Shown: in pieces, positions 27,231-35,885 of the stretch
How positions within the stretch are numbered: position 1 is the stretch's first letter
How the letters are laid out: every line of letters begins with the position of its first letter
Assembly: GCF_029143285.1 (NCBI RefSeq)
Contig: NZ_JAPDSH010000001.1
Span: 62,001-126,000 of the forward strand
Reading direction: 5' to 3'
Length of the DNA: 64,000 bases
Origin: Vagococcus proximus
GTDB taxonomy: Bacteria; Bacillota; Bacilli; Lactobacillales; Vagococcaceae
Translations under genes and position numbers: made by a program
Notes under the pieces: generated by a model
Told to the model about the DNA's origin: nothing
The model's database searches: none
Seen by the model: the letters and a program-made list of their open reading frames with translations, nothing else

Positions 27231-27261
27231 TAAAAAATCCTCTAAATAGACTTTAGAGGAT
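27231..27261 (-). terminator. Intrinsic terminator of the 54-residue gene
   Basis: On the minus strand ATCCTCTAAA pairs with TTTAGAGGAT and is followed by a T-run, seven bases after the stop codon. Confidence 0.88.
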
Positions 27262-27267
27262 AGCATA

Positions 27268-27432
27268 TTAGTTGTCTTCTTTTTTTACTGCTTCTTCTTT
27301 TTTTAAGAATTTGTCAGCTTCAGCTTGTGCTTCTTCAGCGCGTTTTTTCATTTCATCAGCGTAAGGATCAGCAAAACCGAAATCTTCAAAACGCTTTTCT
27401 AATTTGTCATTTTTCTTTAGTTTAATACTCAT
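27268..27432 (-). CDS. Small charged hypothetical protein (54 residues)
   Basis: An open frame of 54 codons starts with ATG after a GGAGG ribosome site nine bases upstream and ends before an intrinsic terminator; a promoter-like pair AAGACA-N17-TATACT lies between it and the upstream gene. The product has an N-terminal MSIKLKKNDKLEKRFEDFGF, then ADPYADEMKK, and a long Lys/Glu/Ala-rich helix (about 25-54) with no hydrophobic stretch. It looks like a cytoplasmic helical protein. I do not recognise its function. The complete expression signals make it a real gene despite its small size. Confidence 0.8.
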   Translation of the reverse strand: MSIKLKKNDKLEKRFEDFGFADPYADEMKKRAEEAQAEADKFLKKEEAVKKEDN

Positions 27433-27502
27433 TGTAAAAAACCTCCATAATTTTGTGTCATTTATTTTATTAGTATACCTTGTTTTATAGCGATTGTCTT
27501 AT

Positions 27503-28618
27503 TTATTTTTTGAAAATGTAAGGGGATGTTGTATAGTTTTCAGGCTGAAGGACACTTACTTCCCCATATAACCAGTCAATAAGCGTTTTGGCAATAATAG
27601 GACCCGTTGTTAGACCAGATGAACCTAAACCACTTGCTACAAGTAGACCTGGTAATTCTGGAATTTCACCAAAGAAAGGTAAAAAGTCAGACGTATAGGC
27701 ACGTGTGCCGACACGAACTTCCGAGATCGTTTCATTTTCAATAGAAGGGGCTAGTGGATAAATACTTTCGACCATCTCTGCTACAACCTGATTATCAACC
27801 GTTAAATCATAGTTTTGGTCATTTTCGTGAGTAGCACCAATTAAAAGCGAGCCATTATCAAAAGGAATAATATCACTTTCACCTTGAGGCATGACCACTG
27901 GCCAATTAGTTGTGTTTTGTTTCGTTTGGAAGTGTGCTAATTGTCCTTTTTGCCCTCTGACATCAACTTCAAATCCTAAAGGGCCAATCAATTCAGGTAG
28001 CCAAGCGCCTGTTGCAACGATTACTTTATCAAATGTTTGTGTGGAGCCATCAGTTAGATTTAAACGATACCCGTTATCACATGGTGTGAGTGATGTGATA
28101 CGTTGTTTAATAAGTGTACCATTTTGAGCAATAAAACCAGCTTGCAATTGCTCAATTAATAAGCGACCATCAACACGTGCACCACCTGAAACAAATAATG
28201 CTGAGGAGTGAGGTGTTAAAAGTGGCATCTTTTCTTTGATTTGTTCAGGAGAAAGTAAGGCGATATCTCCGATTTCAGGAGCTTCTTGTTTACGCTCTGT
28301 TGCAAGATTAATTAGTTTGTCTAATAAGGCTTGATTTTTTTTGAATAGAAGTGTGCCTACTTGACGGTAACAGGTCGTTTCTGTGACCTTACTAAGTTCG
28401 TTTATCATGCTTGGGTATAGAGCGGCACCTGATTTGGCTAAATTATACCAATTTTTATTACGGCGTTGTGATAACCAGGGAGAGATAATCCCAGCTGCAG
28501 CACGGGTAGCTTGCCCAGTTTCGTCATCGAATAATGTCACGTCATCTTCAGGGTGTTGGCTAGCATAAAAAGCAGCGCTTGAGCCAACAATTCCACCACC
28601 AATAATAGCTAATTTCAT
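27503..28618 (-). CDS. FAD-dependent oxidoreductase, DadA/glycine-oxidase type
   Basis: The 371-residue protein has the N-terminal FAD motif IIGGGIVGSSAAFYAS (5-20), a second dinucleotide-contact strand DKVIVATGAWLPEL (about 198-211), and the C-terminal FAD-binding block GLLVASGLGSSGLTTGPIIAKTL (about 328-350). The family (DAO, pfam01266) includes D-amino-acid dehydrogenase, glycine oxidase and sarcosine oxidase; the substrate cannot be chosen from sequence alone. It is transcribed towards the 54-residue gene without a clear terminator between them. Confidence 0.85.
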   Translation of the reverse strand: MKLAIIGGGIVGSSAAFYASQHPEDDVTLFDDETGQATRAAAGIISPWLSQRRNKNWYNLAKSGAALYPSMINELSKVTETTCYRQVGTLLFKKNQALLDKLINLATERKQEAPEIGDIALLSPEQIKEKMPLLTPHSSALFVSGGARVDGRLLIEQLQAGFIAQNGTLIKQRITSLTPCDNGYRLNLTDGSTQTFDKVIVATGAWLPELIGPLGFEVDVRGQKGQLAHFQTKQNTTNWPVVMPQGESDIIPFDNGSLLIGATHENDQNYDLTVDNQVVAEMVESIYPLAPSIENETISEVRVGTRAYTSDFLPFFGEIPELPGLLVASGLGSSGLTTGPIIAKTLIDWLYGEVSVLQPENYTTSPYIFKK

Positions 28619-28686
28619 AAGAATCTCCTTTTCTTAAATAGTAGTCTTCTTTATTATAACGTAAAAAAAGAAGAGTGGAGACAAAA

Positions 28687-29574
28687 TTAATTGTCTAACT
28701 CTTCTTTGTAGGGTTCAACATGAACATCAGTATCGAATACTTTATATTTAATACTTAACATGATTTCAATTTGTTCGGTAATATCATGACTTTCTTCTAC
28801 TGTCATGTCACCGTCCATTAAAACGACCACATCTAAAAAGATATTGGCTCCATAAGTACGGCCGCGGATATCTGCTACATCAATAATACCGGGAATAGCT
28901 AAAATATCTTTACGGTAGGTTTCGATTTCTTCTTCAGAAAATCCGTCAGATAATGAGAAGGCACTCTCTGAAAAGACCTCTAGACCTGTTTTAATAATAA
29001 TAAGTCCAACTACAAGAGCAGCGCCATTATCTAGCCAGTGCCAATTAAAGCTAGCTGCTAAGATTGCAATGGCAGTACCGATACTGGTATAGGCATCCGA
29101 TAAATTATCTTTTGCAGCTGCAAGAAGGGCTTGACTATTGACTCTCTTAGCAAGGTTACGATTATAAAGGTAGACACCTAGCATTAGAGCGGCTGAAAAG
29201 ACACCGACATAAGCGGCAATAGGGTCTGGAGAAGTTGTCGTGTGATTTAAAAAAGCTTTAATGGAACTAATTAAGACTTGTCCACCTACAACGACCATAA
29301 TAAAAGAGGTCACCATACTGGCCACAGTTTCAACTTTCCAGTGTCCATATCGGTGATTATCGTCTGCAGGGCGTCTTGCCAGTCTTAATCCAATCAAGAC
29401 TGCTAGTGAGGCGATAATATCAGTGAAGTTATTTAAACCGTCAGCACGTAAGGCAGAAGAATCAGCCCAGACGCCGACTGTTAATTTTAATACAGCGATT
29501 AAGATATAAGCAAGAATACTAATGACCGCTCCTTTTTCAGCGGCTTTAAGCTCTCTGTAACGTTCTTCAATCAT
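28687..29574 (-). CDS. Cation diffusion facilitator, MntE-like (probable Mn2+ exporter)
   Basis: The 295-residue protein has six membrane segments and a cytoplasmic C-terminal domain (about 205-290). The transport site consists of Asn48-x3-Asp52 in segment 2 (DGLNNFTD) and Asp156-x3-Asp160 in segment 5 (KDNLSD). In streptococcal work the ND-DD combination marks manganese exporters such as MntE, whereas zinc exporters have HD-HD or similar, so Mn2+ efflux is the best prediction. The HRYGHWKVETVAS loop is also typical of the family. A minus-strand TATAAT lies about 40 bases upstream, and an unusual dyad lies further upstream. Confidence 0.88.
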   Translation of the reverse strand: MIEERYRELKAAEKGAVISILAYILIAVLKLTVGVWADSSALRADGLNNFTDIIASLAVLIGLRLARRPADDNHRYGHWKVETVASMVTSFIMVVVGGQVLISSIKAFLNHTTTSPDPIAAYVGVFSAALMLGVYLYNRNLAKRVNSQALLAAAKDNLSDAYTSIGTAIAILAASFNWHWLDNGAALVVGLIIIKTGLEVFSESAFSLSDGFSEEEIETYRKDILAIPGIIDVADIRGRTYGANIFLDVVVLMDGDMTVEESHDITEQIEIMLSIKYKVFDTDVHVEPYKEELDN

Positions 29575-29669
29575 GTATAGTCATCTGCCTTTCTTTTGAA
29601 ACTAGATATCGATTATAACAAAGGGTTAAAGCTATTTCTATAGATAAGGGTAGCCGAAAGAATAAGACT

Positions 29670-29724
29670 TTTTTCATGAAAAATGATGTTTCGTATGCTT
29701 TATTTTCATGAAAGGGATGCATAC
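29670..29724. repeat. Paired TTTCATGAAA dyads upstream of the cation exporter
   Basis: Two palindromes, TTTTTCATGAAAAA (29670-29683) and TTTCATGAAA (29704-29713), have centres 32 bases apart. The second is nested in an outer inverted repeat GTATGC/GCATAC (29693-29724) with the same centre. They lie between the fru terminator and the exporter promoter and may be operator sites. Confidence 0.55.
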
Positions 29725-29754
29725 AAAAAATGACTTCCTTATAAGGAAGTCATT
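29723..29754 (-). terminator. Terminator of the fru operon
   Basis: AATGACTTCCTT and its complement form a 12-bp perfect stem; on the minus strand a T-run follows, four bases after the fruA stop codon. Confidence 0.92.
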
Positions 29755-29758
29755 AAGA

Positions 29759-31666
29759 TTAATTATTGACTGGTTTACGCATTAGGCCGACAATCACAGC
29801 ACTAATAAGAGAACCTAGTAAGATAAAGCCGATGTATAAGAATGGCTTGTTAACTAATAAGATTACAAAGATACCACCATGTGGCGCCATTAATTTAATT
29901 CTTAAGCTACTAACAAGAGAACCTGTAATAGCTGAACCGACTACAAAACCTGGTAATGTACGAAGAGGGTCTTGTGCGGCAAATGGAATAGCACCTTCTG
30001 TAATGAATGAGGCACCCATTACTAAGTTAGTTAGACCAGCTTGTTGGTCTTTTTGAGAGTATTTATTTTTAAATAATAACGTTGAGAAGAAAATAGCCAA
30101 AGGCGGAACCATTCCACCAGCCATAACAGCAGCCATGACAGTACTACCACCTGACACAACTGAAGCGGCAAGTGTTCCTGTACCGAAGACATAGGCTGCT
30201 TTATTCACTGGGCCACCTAAGTCAATTGCCATCATACCAGCTAATAAAGCACCAAGTAGGGCGGCATTAACGCCAGATAAGTTATTTAAGAAATCATTTA
30301 GACCAACATTGACAGCTTTCATTGGGATATTCACAAGTAACATCAGTAATCCTGTTACAAGAACACCGAAGAAAGGATAGAACAAGATAGTTCTAATACC
30401 AGCTAATGATTTTGGTAAGTTAGCAAATAATTTTTTAAGACCTAACATCACATAACCGGCAAGGAAACCTCCAATTAAGGCACCTAAGAAACCTGCACCT
30501 CCAGAAGCAGCCAGAGCACCAGCAACAAAACCTGCTACAAGACCAGGTCTATCGGCAATACTTGAGGCAATAAATCCAGCTAATATTGGAAGCATAAAGC
30601 CAAATGCTGCATCTCCAATTGATTTTAAATAACCAGGGAAAGCATTGTATGATCCAAGATTTTTTAATTGATCTTGAGGAACGCCCATTGCTTGGTCAAG
30701 CATGAAGGCTAGAGCGATAACAATACCACCCCCAATAACGAAAGGTAACATGTTACTAACACCATTCATTAAGTGTTTGTAGATACGGCTACCGACTGTC
30801 CCTTTTGATTGTTCAGCACTGTCGTCAGAAGATGATGCTGAGTTATCCCCATGATAGATAGGGGCATCAGCTTGACTAGCTTTTACTAATAACTCTTCTG
30901 TTTTTCTAATGCCATCACTTACAGGACGATTTAATAAAGGTTTACCGTCAAAACGAGCCATTTCAACTTGTTTATCAGCTGCAACGATAACAGCTGTTGC
31001 ACGTTCGATATCTTCTGATGTTAAACGATTTTTAACACCGTCTGACCCGTTAGTTTCAACTTTGATTGAAATTCCCATTTCTGCTGCTTTATTTTTCAAA
31101 GCATCTTCTGCCATGTAAGTATGGGCAATACCTGTTGGACAAGCTGTAACAGCAACAACAAAAGGTTGTGAGTTGTCTGTAGGAACCATTTCCTTAGTTG
31201 GAGCTTCTGGTTCTGTTGTTGCTTCTTTAAATAAACGAATAACGTCGTCTGATGTTTCAACTGTTTTAAGACTTGCTACAAATTCTGGTTTGATTAATAA
31301 ACGAGATAGGCTAGCAAGTGCTTGTAAGTGAGTATCATTTGCGCCTTCTGGAGCGGCAATCATGAAGAATAAGTGTGTCGGTTGGCCGTCTAATGCTTCG
31401 TAATCTAAGCCTTCTTCGCTTTTAGCGAATAAGACAGTAGGGGTTACAACCGCTTTATTTTTAGCATGTGGCATGGCGATTCCATCGCCTAAACCAGTAG
31501 TTGTTTGCTCTTCACGAGCGATAATACCTTGTTTAAATACTTCTTTATCAGAGATGCAATTTTCTTCGGCTAATTTATCGACCATTTCTGTAATAGCCGC
31601 TAATTTATCCGTGCTTTTTAAATCTAAAATCATCACGTTTGGGTTTAATAACTCGATAATATTCAT
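29759..31666 (-). CDS. fruA: PTS fructose-specific EIIABC
   Basis: The 635-residue permease imports fructose and phosphorylates it to fructose-1-phosphate. Domains run A-B-C: EIIA with phospho-site His67 in GIAMPHAKN, EIIB with Cys176 in VTACPTGIAHTYMAEDAL, then a linker rich in Ser/Asp (about 270-290) and the EIIC membrane part (about 295-630) with eight or more segments and GAIPFAAQDPL. It follows fruK by 13 bases and ends the operon. Confidence 0.96.
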   Translation of the reverse strand: MNIIELLNPNVMILDLKSTDKLAAITEMVDKLAEENCISDKEVFKQGIIAREEQTTTGLGDGIAMPHAKNKAVVTPTVLFAKSEEGLDYEALDGQPTHLFFMIAAPEGANDTHLQALASLSRLLIKPEFVASLKTVETSDDVIRLFKEATTEPEAPTKEMVPTDNSQPFVVAVTACPTGIAHTYMAEDALKNKAAEMGISIKVETNGSDGVKNRLTSEDIERATAVIVAADKQVEMARFDGKPLLNRPVSDGIRKTEELLVKASQADAPIYHGDNSASSSDDSAEQSKGTVGSRIYKHLMNGVSNMLPFVIGGGIVIALAFMLDQAMGVPQDQLKNLGSYNAFPGYLKSIGDAAFGFMLPILAGFIASSIADRPGLVAGFVAGALAASGGAGFLGALIGGFLAGYVMLGLKKLFANLPKSLAGIRTILFYPFFGVLVTGLLMLLVNIPMKAVNVGLNDFLNNLSGVNAALLGALLAGMMAIDLGGPVNKAAYVFGTGTLAASVVSGGSTVMAAVMAGGMVPPLAIFFSTLLFKNKYSQKDQQAGLTNLVMGASFITEGAIPFAAQDPLRTLPGFVVGSAITGSLVSSLRIKLMAPHGGIFVILLVNKPFLYIGFILLGSLISAVIVGLMRKPVNN

Positions 31667-31679
31667 GTGAGACTCCTTT

Positions 31680-32603
31680 TTAGTTTAGTATTTTTAAAGT
31701 GACTTGCGGTAATAAGTTAACAATTTTATCTTTAGTAGCTAAATCATCAGAGAAGGCTGTAGCACTTCCAGATGCGACCCCGTATCTAAAGGCGTCTTCT
31801 AATTCTGATTGAGCATTGGCACGGTTGAGTTGGCTAATAAAACCAGCAACCATTGAATCCCCAGCCCCAACAGAGTTTTTTAAATCGCCTTTAATAGGGG
31901 GAGCGAAGACAGTTAAGTCAGGTGTAATAAGTAGAGCACCATCTTTTCCCATTGAAACAATAACGTTTTTAGCCCCACGTTTTAGTAATTCTTGCCCATA
32001 AGGGACGATATCTTCGATTGTGACAAGAGTGGTATCAAACATTTCACCAAGCTCATGATGATTGGGCTTGATAAGTAACGGCTGATGTTCGAGTGATTCA
32101 AGTAAGGCGTCACCTGTCGTGTCAATAATGAATTCAGCCCCTTGTTTAGTAATAAGAGCAATTAGTTCTTGATAAAAATCAGAAGGAAGTGCCCCAGGTA
32201 TACTTCCTGCAAGGACGACTAAATCATCTGATGTAAGAGAAGATAATTCTTGTTTCAGCTCTGAAATGTTTTGTTCAGTTAAATCAGGACCTTGCCCATT
32301 TATTTCGGTTTCTTGGTCAGCTTTTAATTTAACGTTAATACGTGTATCGGTTTTAACAGGTGTAAAACGAGTGGTGATTTTTTCTTCAGTTAGTGCCTCT
32401 TCAATGAAGCCACCAGTGAAACCGCCAATAAATCCTAGTGCAGTAGAATCAACATCTAGGCGTTTTAAAATACGTGACACATTAATACCTTTTCCCCCTG
32501 GGTATTTATCTTGGTTCTCCGAACGGTTAACGGATCCGGTTTTTAAAGTATCAAGTCTAACAACATAGTCGATAGATGGGTTAAGTGTAACAGTGTAAAT
32601 CAT
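31680..32603 (-). CDS. fruK: 1-phosphofructokinase
   Basis: The 307-residue PfkB-family kinase converts fructose-1-phosphate to fructose-1,6-bisphosphate. Visible motifs are MIYTVTLNPSIDY at the start, the substrate-binding GGKGINVSR (about 36-44), and the C-terminal ATP/anion-hole motif VGAGDSMVAGF (about 245-255) with the catalytic Asp. The start lies one base past the fruR stop; a GGAGG ribosome site sits inside the end of fruR, so translation is coupled. Confidence 0.95.
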   Translation of the reverse strand: MIYTVTLNPSIDYVVRLDTLKTGSVNRSENQDKYPGGKGINVSRILKRLDVDSTALGFIGGFTGGFIEEALTEEKITTRFTPVKTDTRINVKLKADQETEINGQGPDLTEQNISELKQELSSLTSDDLVVLAGSIPGALPSDFYQELIALITKQGAEFIIDTTGDALLESLEHQPLLIKPNHHELGEMFDTTLVTIEDIVPYGQELLKRGAKNVIVSMGKDGALLITPDLTVFAPPIKGDLKNSVGAGDSMVAGFISQLNRANAQSELEDAFRYGVASGSATAFSDDLATKDKIVNLLPQVTLKILN

Positions 32604-32604
32604 A

Positions 32605-33357
32605 TTAATTGACCTCCTGGATTGATAGTAACGGTTGATAAATTTCTTTGATGTTATCGGGCAGAATAGTGGTTAAGACCGTTCCTTGATCTAATTCTGC
32701 GACTTTAGCAAAAGAAACTTGATTGAATTTTGTTTCATCTGCTAAAAAGTAAAATCGTTCACTCTGATTAATAGCAGCGGTTTTCATTAACGCTTCATTA
32801 GGGTCAGGGGTTGTAAAACCCGCTTCAGGATGGATACTGTTAATCCCCATAAAGGCTTTATCAAAGTGTAAGCTTGCAACGTGTTGTAAACTGAAATTAT
32901 CTACTGTCGCACGAGTTTTCAGTTTGATGGTTCCACCGATAATTAAAGTGGGGATACCTGATTGAATCAAAAGTGAAGCATGATAAACCGAATTTGTAAC
33001 AACGGTTACATCTTTTAAATGGGTAAGGAGTGGAATCATTTCATAAGTGGCAGTTCCTGCATCAAGATAAATAATATCACCTTCATGAACGAGTGAAGCA
33101 GCGTAACGTGCGACTTGTTTTTTTGCATCAAGATTAGCTGTTGCTTTTTCAGCCATATCAGGTTCGTCGGTTACTTTTGCAAGTCGTTTTGCTCCACCGT
33201 GAACACGTTTTAAAAGACCTTGTGCTTCAAGTTCTTGTAAATCACGTCTAATAGTGGATTCAGAAGCTTCTAGTTCAAGCATTAAATCTTTAGATTTTAC
33301 AATTTTATTAGTTTCGAGTGCGTCTAAAATTAGTTGTTGACGCTCATCTGTTAGCAT
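32605..33357 (-). CDS. fruR: DeoR-family repressor of the fru operon
   Basis: The 250-residue protein has an N-terminal DeoR helix-turn-helix (residues 5-60, KSKDLMLELEASESTIRRDLQELEAQGLLKRVHGGA) and a C-terminal DeoRC sugar-phosphate domain (about 75-235, including DIIYLDAGTATYEMIPLL, TNSVYHASLL and LADETKF). It is first in fruR-fruK-fruA. In relatives it represses the operon and is released by fructose-1-phosphate or fructose-1,6-bisphosphate. Direct repeats upstream of its promoter are likely binding sites. Confidence 0.93.
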   Translation of the reverse strand: MLTDERQQLILDALETNKIVKSKDLMLELEASESTIRRDLQELEAQGLLKRVHGGAKRLAKVTDEPDMAEKATANLDAKKQVARYAASLVHEGDIIYLDAGTATYEMIPLLTHLKDVTVVTNSVYHASLLIQSGIPTLIIGGTIKLKTRATVDNFSLQHVASLHFDKAFMGINSIHPEAGFTTPDPNEALMKTAAINQSERFYFLADETKFNQVSFAKVAELDQGTVLTTILPDNIKEIYQPLLSIQEVN

Positions 33358-33379
33358 AACGTCACCTCATTTCATATTA

Positions 33380-33445
33380 AGTTTAGCATTATTTTTAATC
33401 CGTAACAATCAAAAACGGTCAAACCTTTCAAAAACATTCAAAAAG
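33380..33445 (-). promoter_or_regulatory. fru promoter and DeoR-type direct-repeat operator
   Basis: On the minus strand TTGTTA-N17-TAAACT forms a moderate promoter. Immediately upstream TTTTTGA or TTTGA occurs four times with periods of 10, 9 and 10 bases (plus-strand TCA at 33409, 33419, 33428, 33438), an array on one helix face suited to a multimeric DeoR protein. Confidence 0.65.
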
Positions 33446-33552
33446 GGAGGTTTCTAATGAGAGGAGAGGTGTCATACAATAAAGGGTGCAATCTTTTTCG
33501 TAACGTTATATAATAACGAGAGAAACTGCTAGGAAAGAAAGGATACAAATCA

Positions 33553-34071
33553 ATGAATAATAATGATAAATTGTTGCGTCTGCGCTATGCGTTAGATTTA
33601 AAAGATGTTGAAATGGTAGAAATTTTTAAATTAGGTGGAATTGATTTAACAAAAGAGGAAGTTAAAGCACTTTTAACACGTTTACCTAAAGATGAAATAA
33701 CAGAAAATGAGTTTGATGAAAACATCTATCAAGAAAAATGTAATAATCGTACATTAGAATCATTTTTCAATGGGTTTATCACGTACAAAAGAGGGAAGAG
33801 ACCTCTAAAACCTGGTGAAGTTGAGAAGCCAATTAAGTACACGTTAACGCATCAAAATGCAAATAACGAAATGCTTAAAAAATTAAAAATTGCCTTAAAA
33901 TTAACAAGTGATGATATGTTAGATATTTTAGATGAAGCAGGCGTCCGTATTTCTAATAGTGAGTTAAGTGCTATCTTAAGAAAAGAAGGTCATCGTAATT
34001 ATCAAATGTGCGGAGATAAATTTGCGCGTAACTTTTTAAAAGGCCTAACTCTTATTAATAGAGGCGAATAA
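33553..34071 (+). CDS. DUF1456 / YehS-family protein
   Basis: The 172-residue protein consists of two copies of a DUF1456 repeat. The first (about 3-75) has NNDKLLRLRYALDLKDVEMVEIFKLGGIDLTKEEVKALL and the second (about 100-170) has NNEMLKKLKIALKLTSDDMLDILDEAGVRISNSELSAIL; both end in a FFNGFI or FLKGLTLI segment. The role of the family is unknown. ATG follows GAAAGGA, and an AT-rich -10-like TATAAT lies at 33509-33514. It is monocistronic. Confidence 0.88.
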   Translation: MNNNDKLLRLRYALDLKDVEMVEIFKLGGIDLTKEEVKALLTRLPKDEITENEFDENIYQEKCNNRTLESFFNGFITYKRGKRPLKPGEVEKPIKYTLTHQNANNEMLKKLKIALKLTSDDMLDILDEAGVRISNSELSAILRKEGHRNYQMCGDKFARNFLKGLTLINRGE

Positions 34072-34103
34072 AAAAGACTTAGCCGTTTTGGCTAAGTCTT
34101 TTT
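34071..34103. terminator. Bidirectional terminator
   Basis: AAAAAGACTTAGCC and GGCTAAGTCTTTTT form a 14-bp stem between convergent genes. Confidence 0.94.
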
Positions 34104-34106
34104 GTT

Positions 34107-35003
34107 TTAGTCTAAATCTAAATTAGTCGCACTAAATGTGTCACCATGTTGGAAATCACCGTATTCATAACCACGGTAGAACCAGTTTTTACGTTGTTTA
34201 GATGTGCCATGAGTGAAGCTATCAGGGACAACGAATCCTTGGAATTTCTTCTGAAGAGTATCATCACCGATACTGTTTGCGGCAGTTAAGGCTTCTTCAA
34301 TATCACCAATTTCTAGAATAGGTTGGCCGTTATATGTTTTATCATTAATGTAACGTGTCCAAACACCAGCATAATAATCGGCTTGGAGTTCCATACGAAC
34401 TTGGTACTTATTATATTCTTTTGTTGAAAGTTGACGTCTTAAACGATTCATCTGGTCTGAGATTCCTAATTGTTCTTGAACGTGATGTCCTACTTCATGA
34501 GCCACGACATAAGCCATAGCAAAATCACCTTTTGCTTTAAATTTATTAGCCAGCTCATCGTTAAATGATAAGTCTAAATAAACTTTCCTATCTCCTGGAC
34601 AGTAAAATGGTCCAACTGATGAATCAGCTGATCCACAAGCAGTTTGAACACGACCTGAGTAAAGCACCATTTTAGGTTGTTCATAAGGCATGCCTTCACG
34701 TCTAAATTCATCTTCCCAAAAATCTTCTAAATGACCAAAAACGACGGAGATAAATTCTTTACGATCTTTAGTTTGCTGTGAATCTTGTTGAGTGCTTCTA
34801 GCTGGTGCTGGGTTAGGTACTGTATTTAATATAGAAGAAAGACCACCACCGCCACCAAATAATAACATCATTGCAATAAGGACAAGTGTTCCAACACCGC
34901 CACCACGAGCCATATTGCCAGTAGGAAATCCACCCATACCACCAGAACGATTGCCCGTTCGGTCTTCTACGTTGTTACTTTGTCTTTGTCCGCGCCATTT
35001 CAT
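34107..35003 (-). CDS. YpfJ/KPN_02809-family neutral zinc metallopeptidase
   Basis: The 298-residue protein has a polar Gly-rich N-terminus, one membrane segment (about 38-57), and an extracellular peptidase domain with the HExxH motif in VVAHEVGHHVQEQ (His169, Glu170, His173). The downstream QADYYAGVW supplies the third metal ligand region. Two cysteines (TACGSA and YCPGD) may form a disulfide. ATG 35003 is chosen because GAGG lies upstream at proper spacing; a GTG three codons earlier overlaps that site. Substrates are unknown. Confidence 0.87.
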   Translation of the reverse strand: MKWRGQRQSNNVEDRTGNRSGGMGGFPTGNMARGGGVGTLVLIAMMLLFGGGGGLSSILNTVPNPAPARSTQQDSQQTKDRKEFISVVFGHLEDFWEDEFRREGMPYEQPKMVLYSGRVQTACGSADSSVGPFYCPGDRKVYLDLSFNDELANKFKAKGDFAMAYVVAHEVGHHVQEQLGISDQMNRLRRQLSTKEYNKYQVRMELQADYYAGVWTRYINDKTYNGQPILEIGDIEEALTAANSIGDDTLQKKFQGFVVPDSFTHGTSKQRKNWFYRGYEYGDFQHGDTFSATNLDLD

Positions 35004-35041
35004 AATATACACCTCAAATTAGTATTGTCATATTCTTTACT

Positions 35042-35070
35042 ATTATAGATAGTTTAAAGGCAATATTCAA
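35042..35070 (-). promoter_or_regulatory. Promoter of the YpfJ-like gene
   Basis: On the minus strand TTGAAT and TATAAT are spaced by exactly 17 bases, about 40 bases before the start codon. Confidence 0.82.
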
Positions 35071-35097
35071 ATAATTCGTATAAAAATAAAAGAATGA

Positions 35098-35149
35098 TTA
35101 AAATAAAACAACCGCCCGCTTTCTTATTTTTAAGAAAGCGTAGGCGGTT
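35098..35149 (-). terminator. Terminator of the glutamine-type ABC operon
   Basis: AACCGCC/GGCGGTT and CGCTTTCTTA/TAAGAAAGCG form a long hairpin with a small internal bulge; on the minus strand T-rich sequence follows. Confidence 0.85.
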
Positions 35150-35162
35150 ATAAAATGTTTAG

Positions 35163-35885
35163 TTATAGAACTTTACTTAAAAAATCTTGAGTTCTAGGGT
35201 TTTGAGGGGCATCAAAAATAGCATTGGGATGACCTTCTTCTTGAATAATGCCATCAGCCATAAAAATAACACGATCAGCTACTTCTTTTGCAAAGCCCAT
35301 TTCATGGGTCACAATAACCATCGTCATACCGTCTTTAGCTAGGTCTTTCATAACTTGTAATACTTCACCAACCATTTCAGGATCAAGAGCAGAGGTGGGT
35401 TCATCAAATAACATGACATCGGGTGCCATTGCAAGAGCTCTTGCAATGGCCACACGTTGTTTTTGACCTCCGGAAAGTTGATTTGGGTAAGCTGATTCTT
35501 TGTCAGCAAGGCCGACTTTTGCCAGTAAATGCCGACTATTTTTTTCCGTAACATCTAACGCTTCTTTTTTTACTTTAGTGGGGCTAAGTGTTAGGTTTTC
35601 TAAGACCGTTTTATGAGGGAATAAGTTAAAGTTTTGAAATACCATTCCCATTTTTTGTCTAAGTTGATTAATATCTGTTTTTTTAGACGTCAATTCTTGC
35701 CCTTCAAATTCAACAGAGCCTGAAGTAGGTTCTTCTAGTAAGTTTAGACAACGAAGGAGGGTACTTTTACCACTTCCAGAAGGGCCGATAATGACAACAA
35801 CCTCTCCTTCATTAATAGTTAAATCGATACCTGTTAAGACGTGATTAGAACCAAAATCTTTATGTAAGTCTTTTATAGTAATCAT
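35163..35885 (-). CDS. glnQ: Polar amino-acid ABC transporter ATPase
   Basis: The 240-residue ATPase has Walker [10 protein letters not shown] (about 34-42), Q-loop [18 protein letters not shown], signature LSGGQKQR, Walker [21 protein letters not shown] and switch His in [15 protein letters not shown], the standard GlnQ/HisP-type sequence. It overlaps the preceding permease gene by one base (the start of one uses the stop of the other). Glutamine or a related polar amino acid is the probable substrate. Confidence 0.93.
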   Translation of the reverse strand: MITIKDLHKDFGSNHVLTGIDLTINEGEVVVIIGPSGSGKSTLLRCLNLLEEPTSGSVEFEGQELTSKKTDINQLRQKMGMVFQNFNLFPHKTVLENLTLSPTKVKKEALDVTEKNSRHLLAKVGLADKESAYPNQLSGGQKQRVAIARALAMAPDVMLFDEPTSALDPEMVGEVLQVMKDLAKDGMTMVIVTHEMGFAKEVADRVIFMADGIIQEEGHPNAIFDAPQNPRTQDFLSKVL

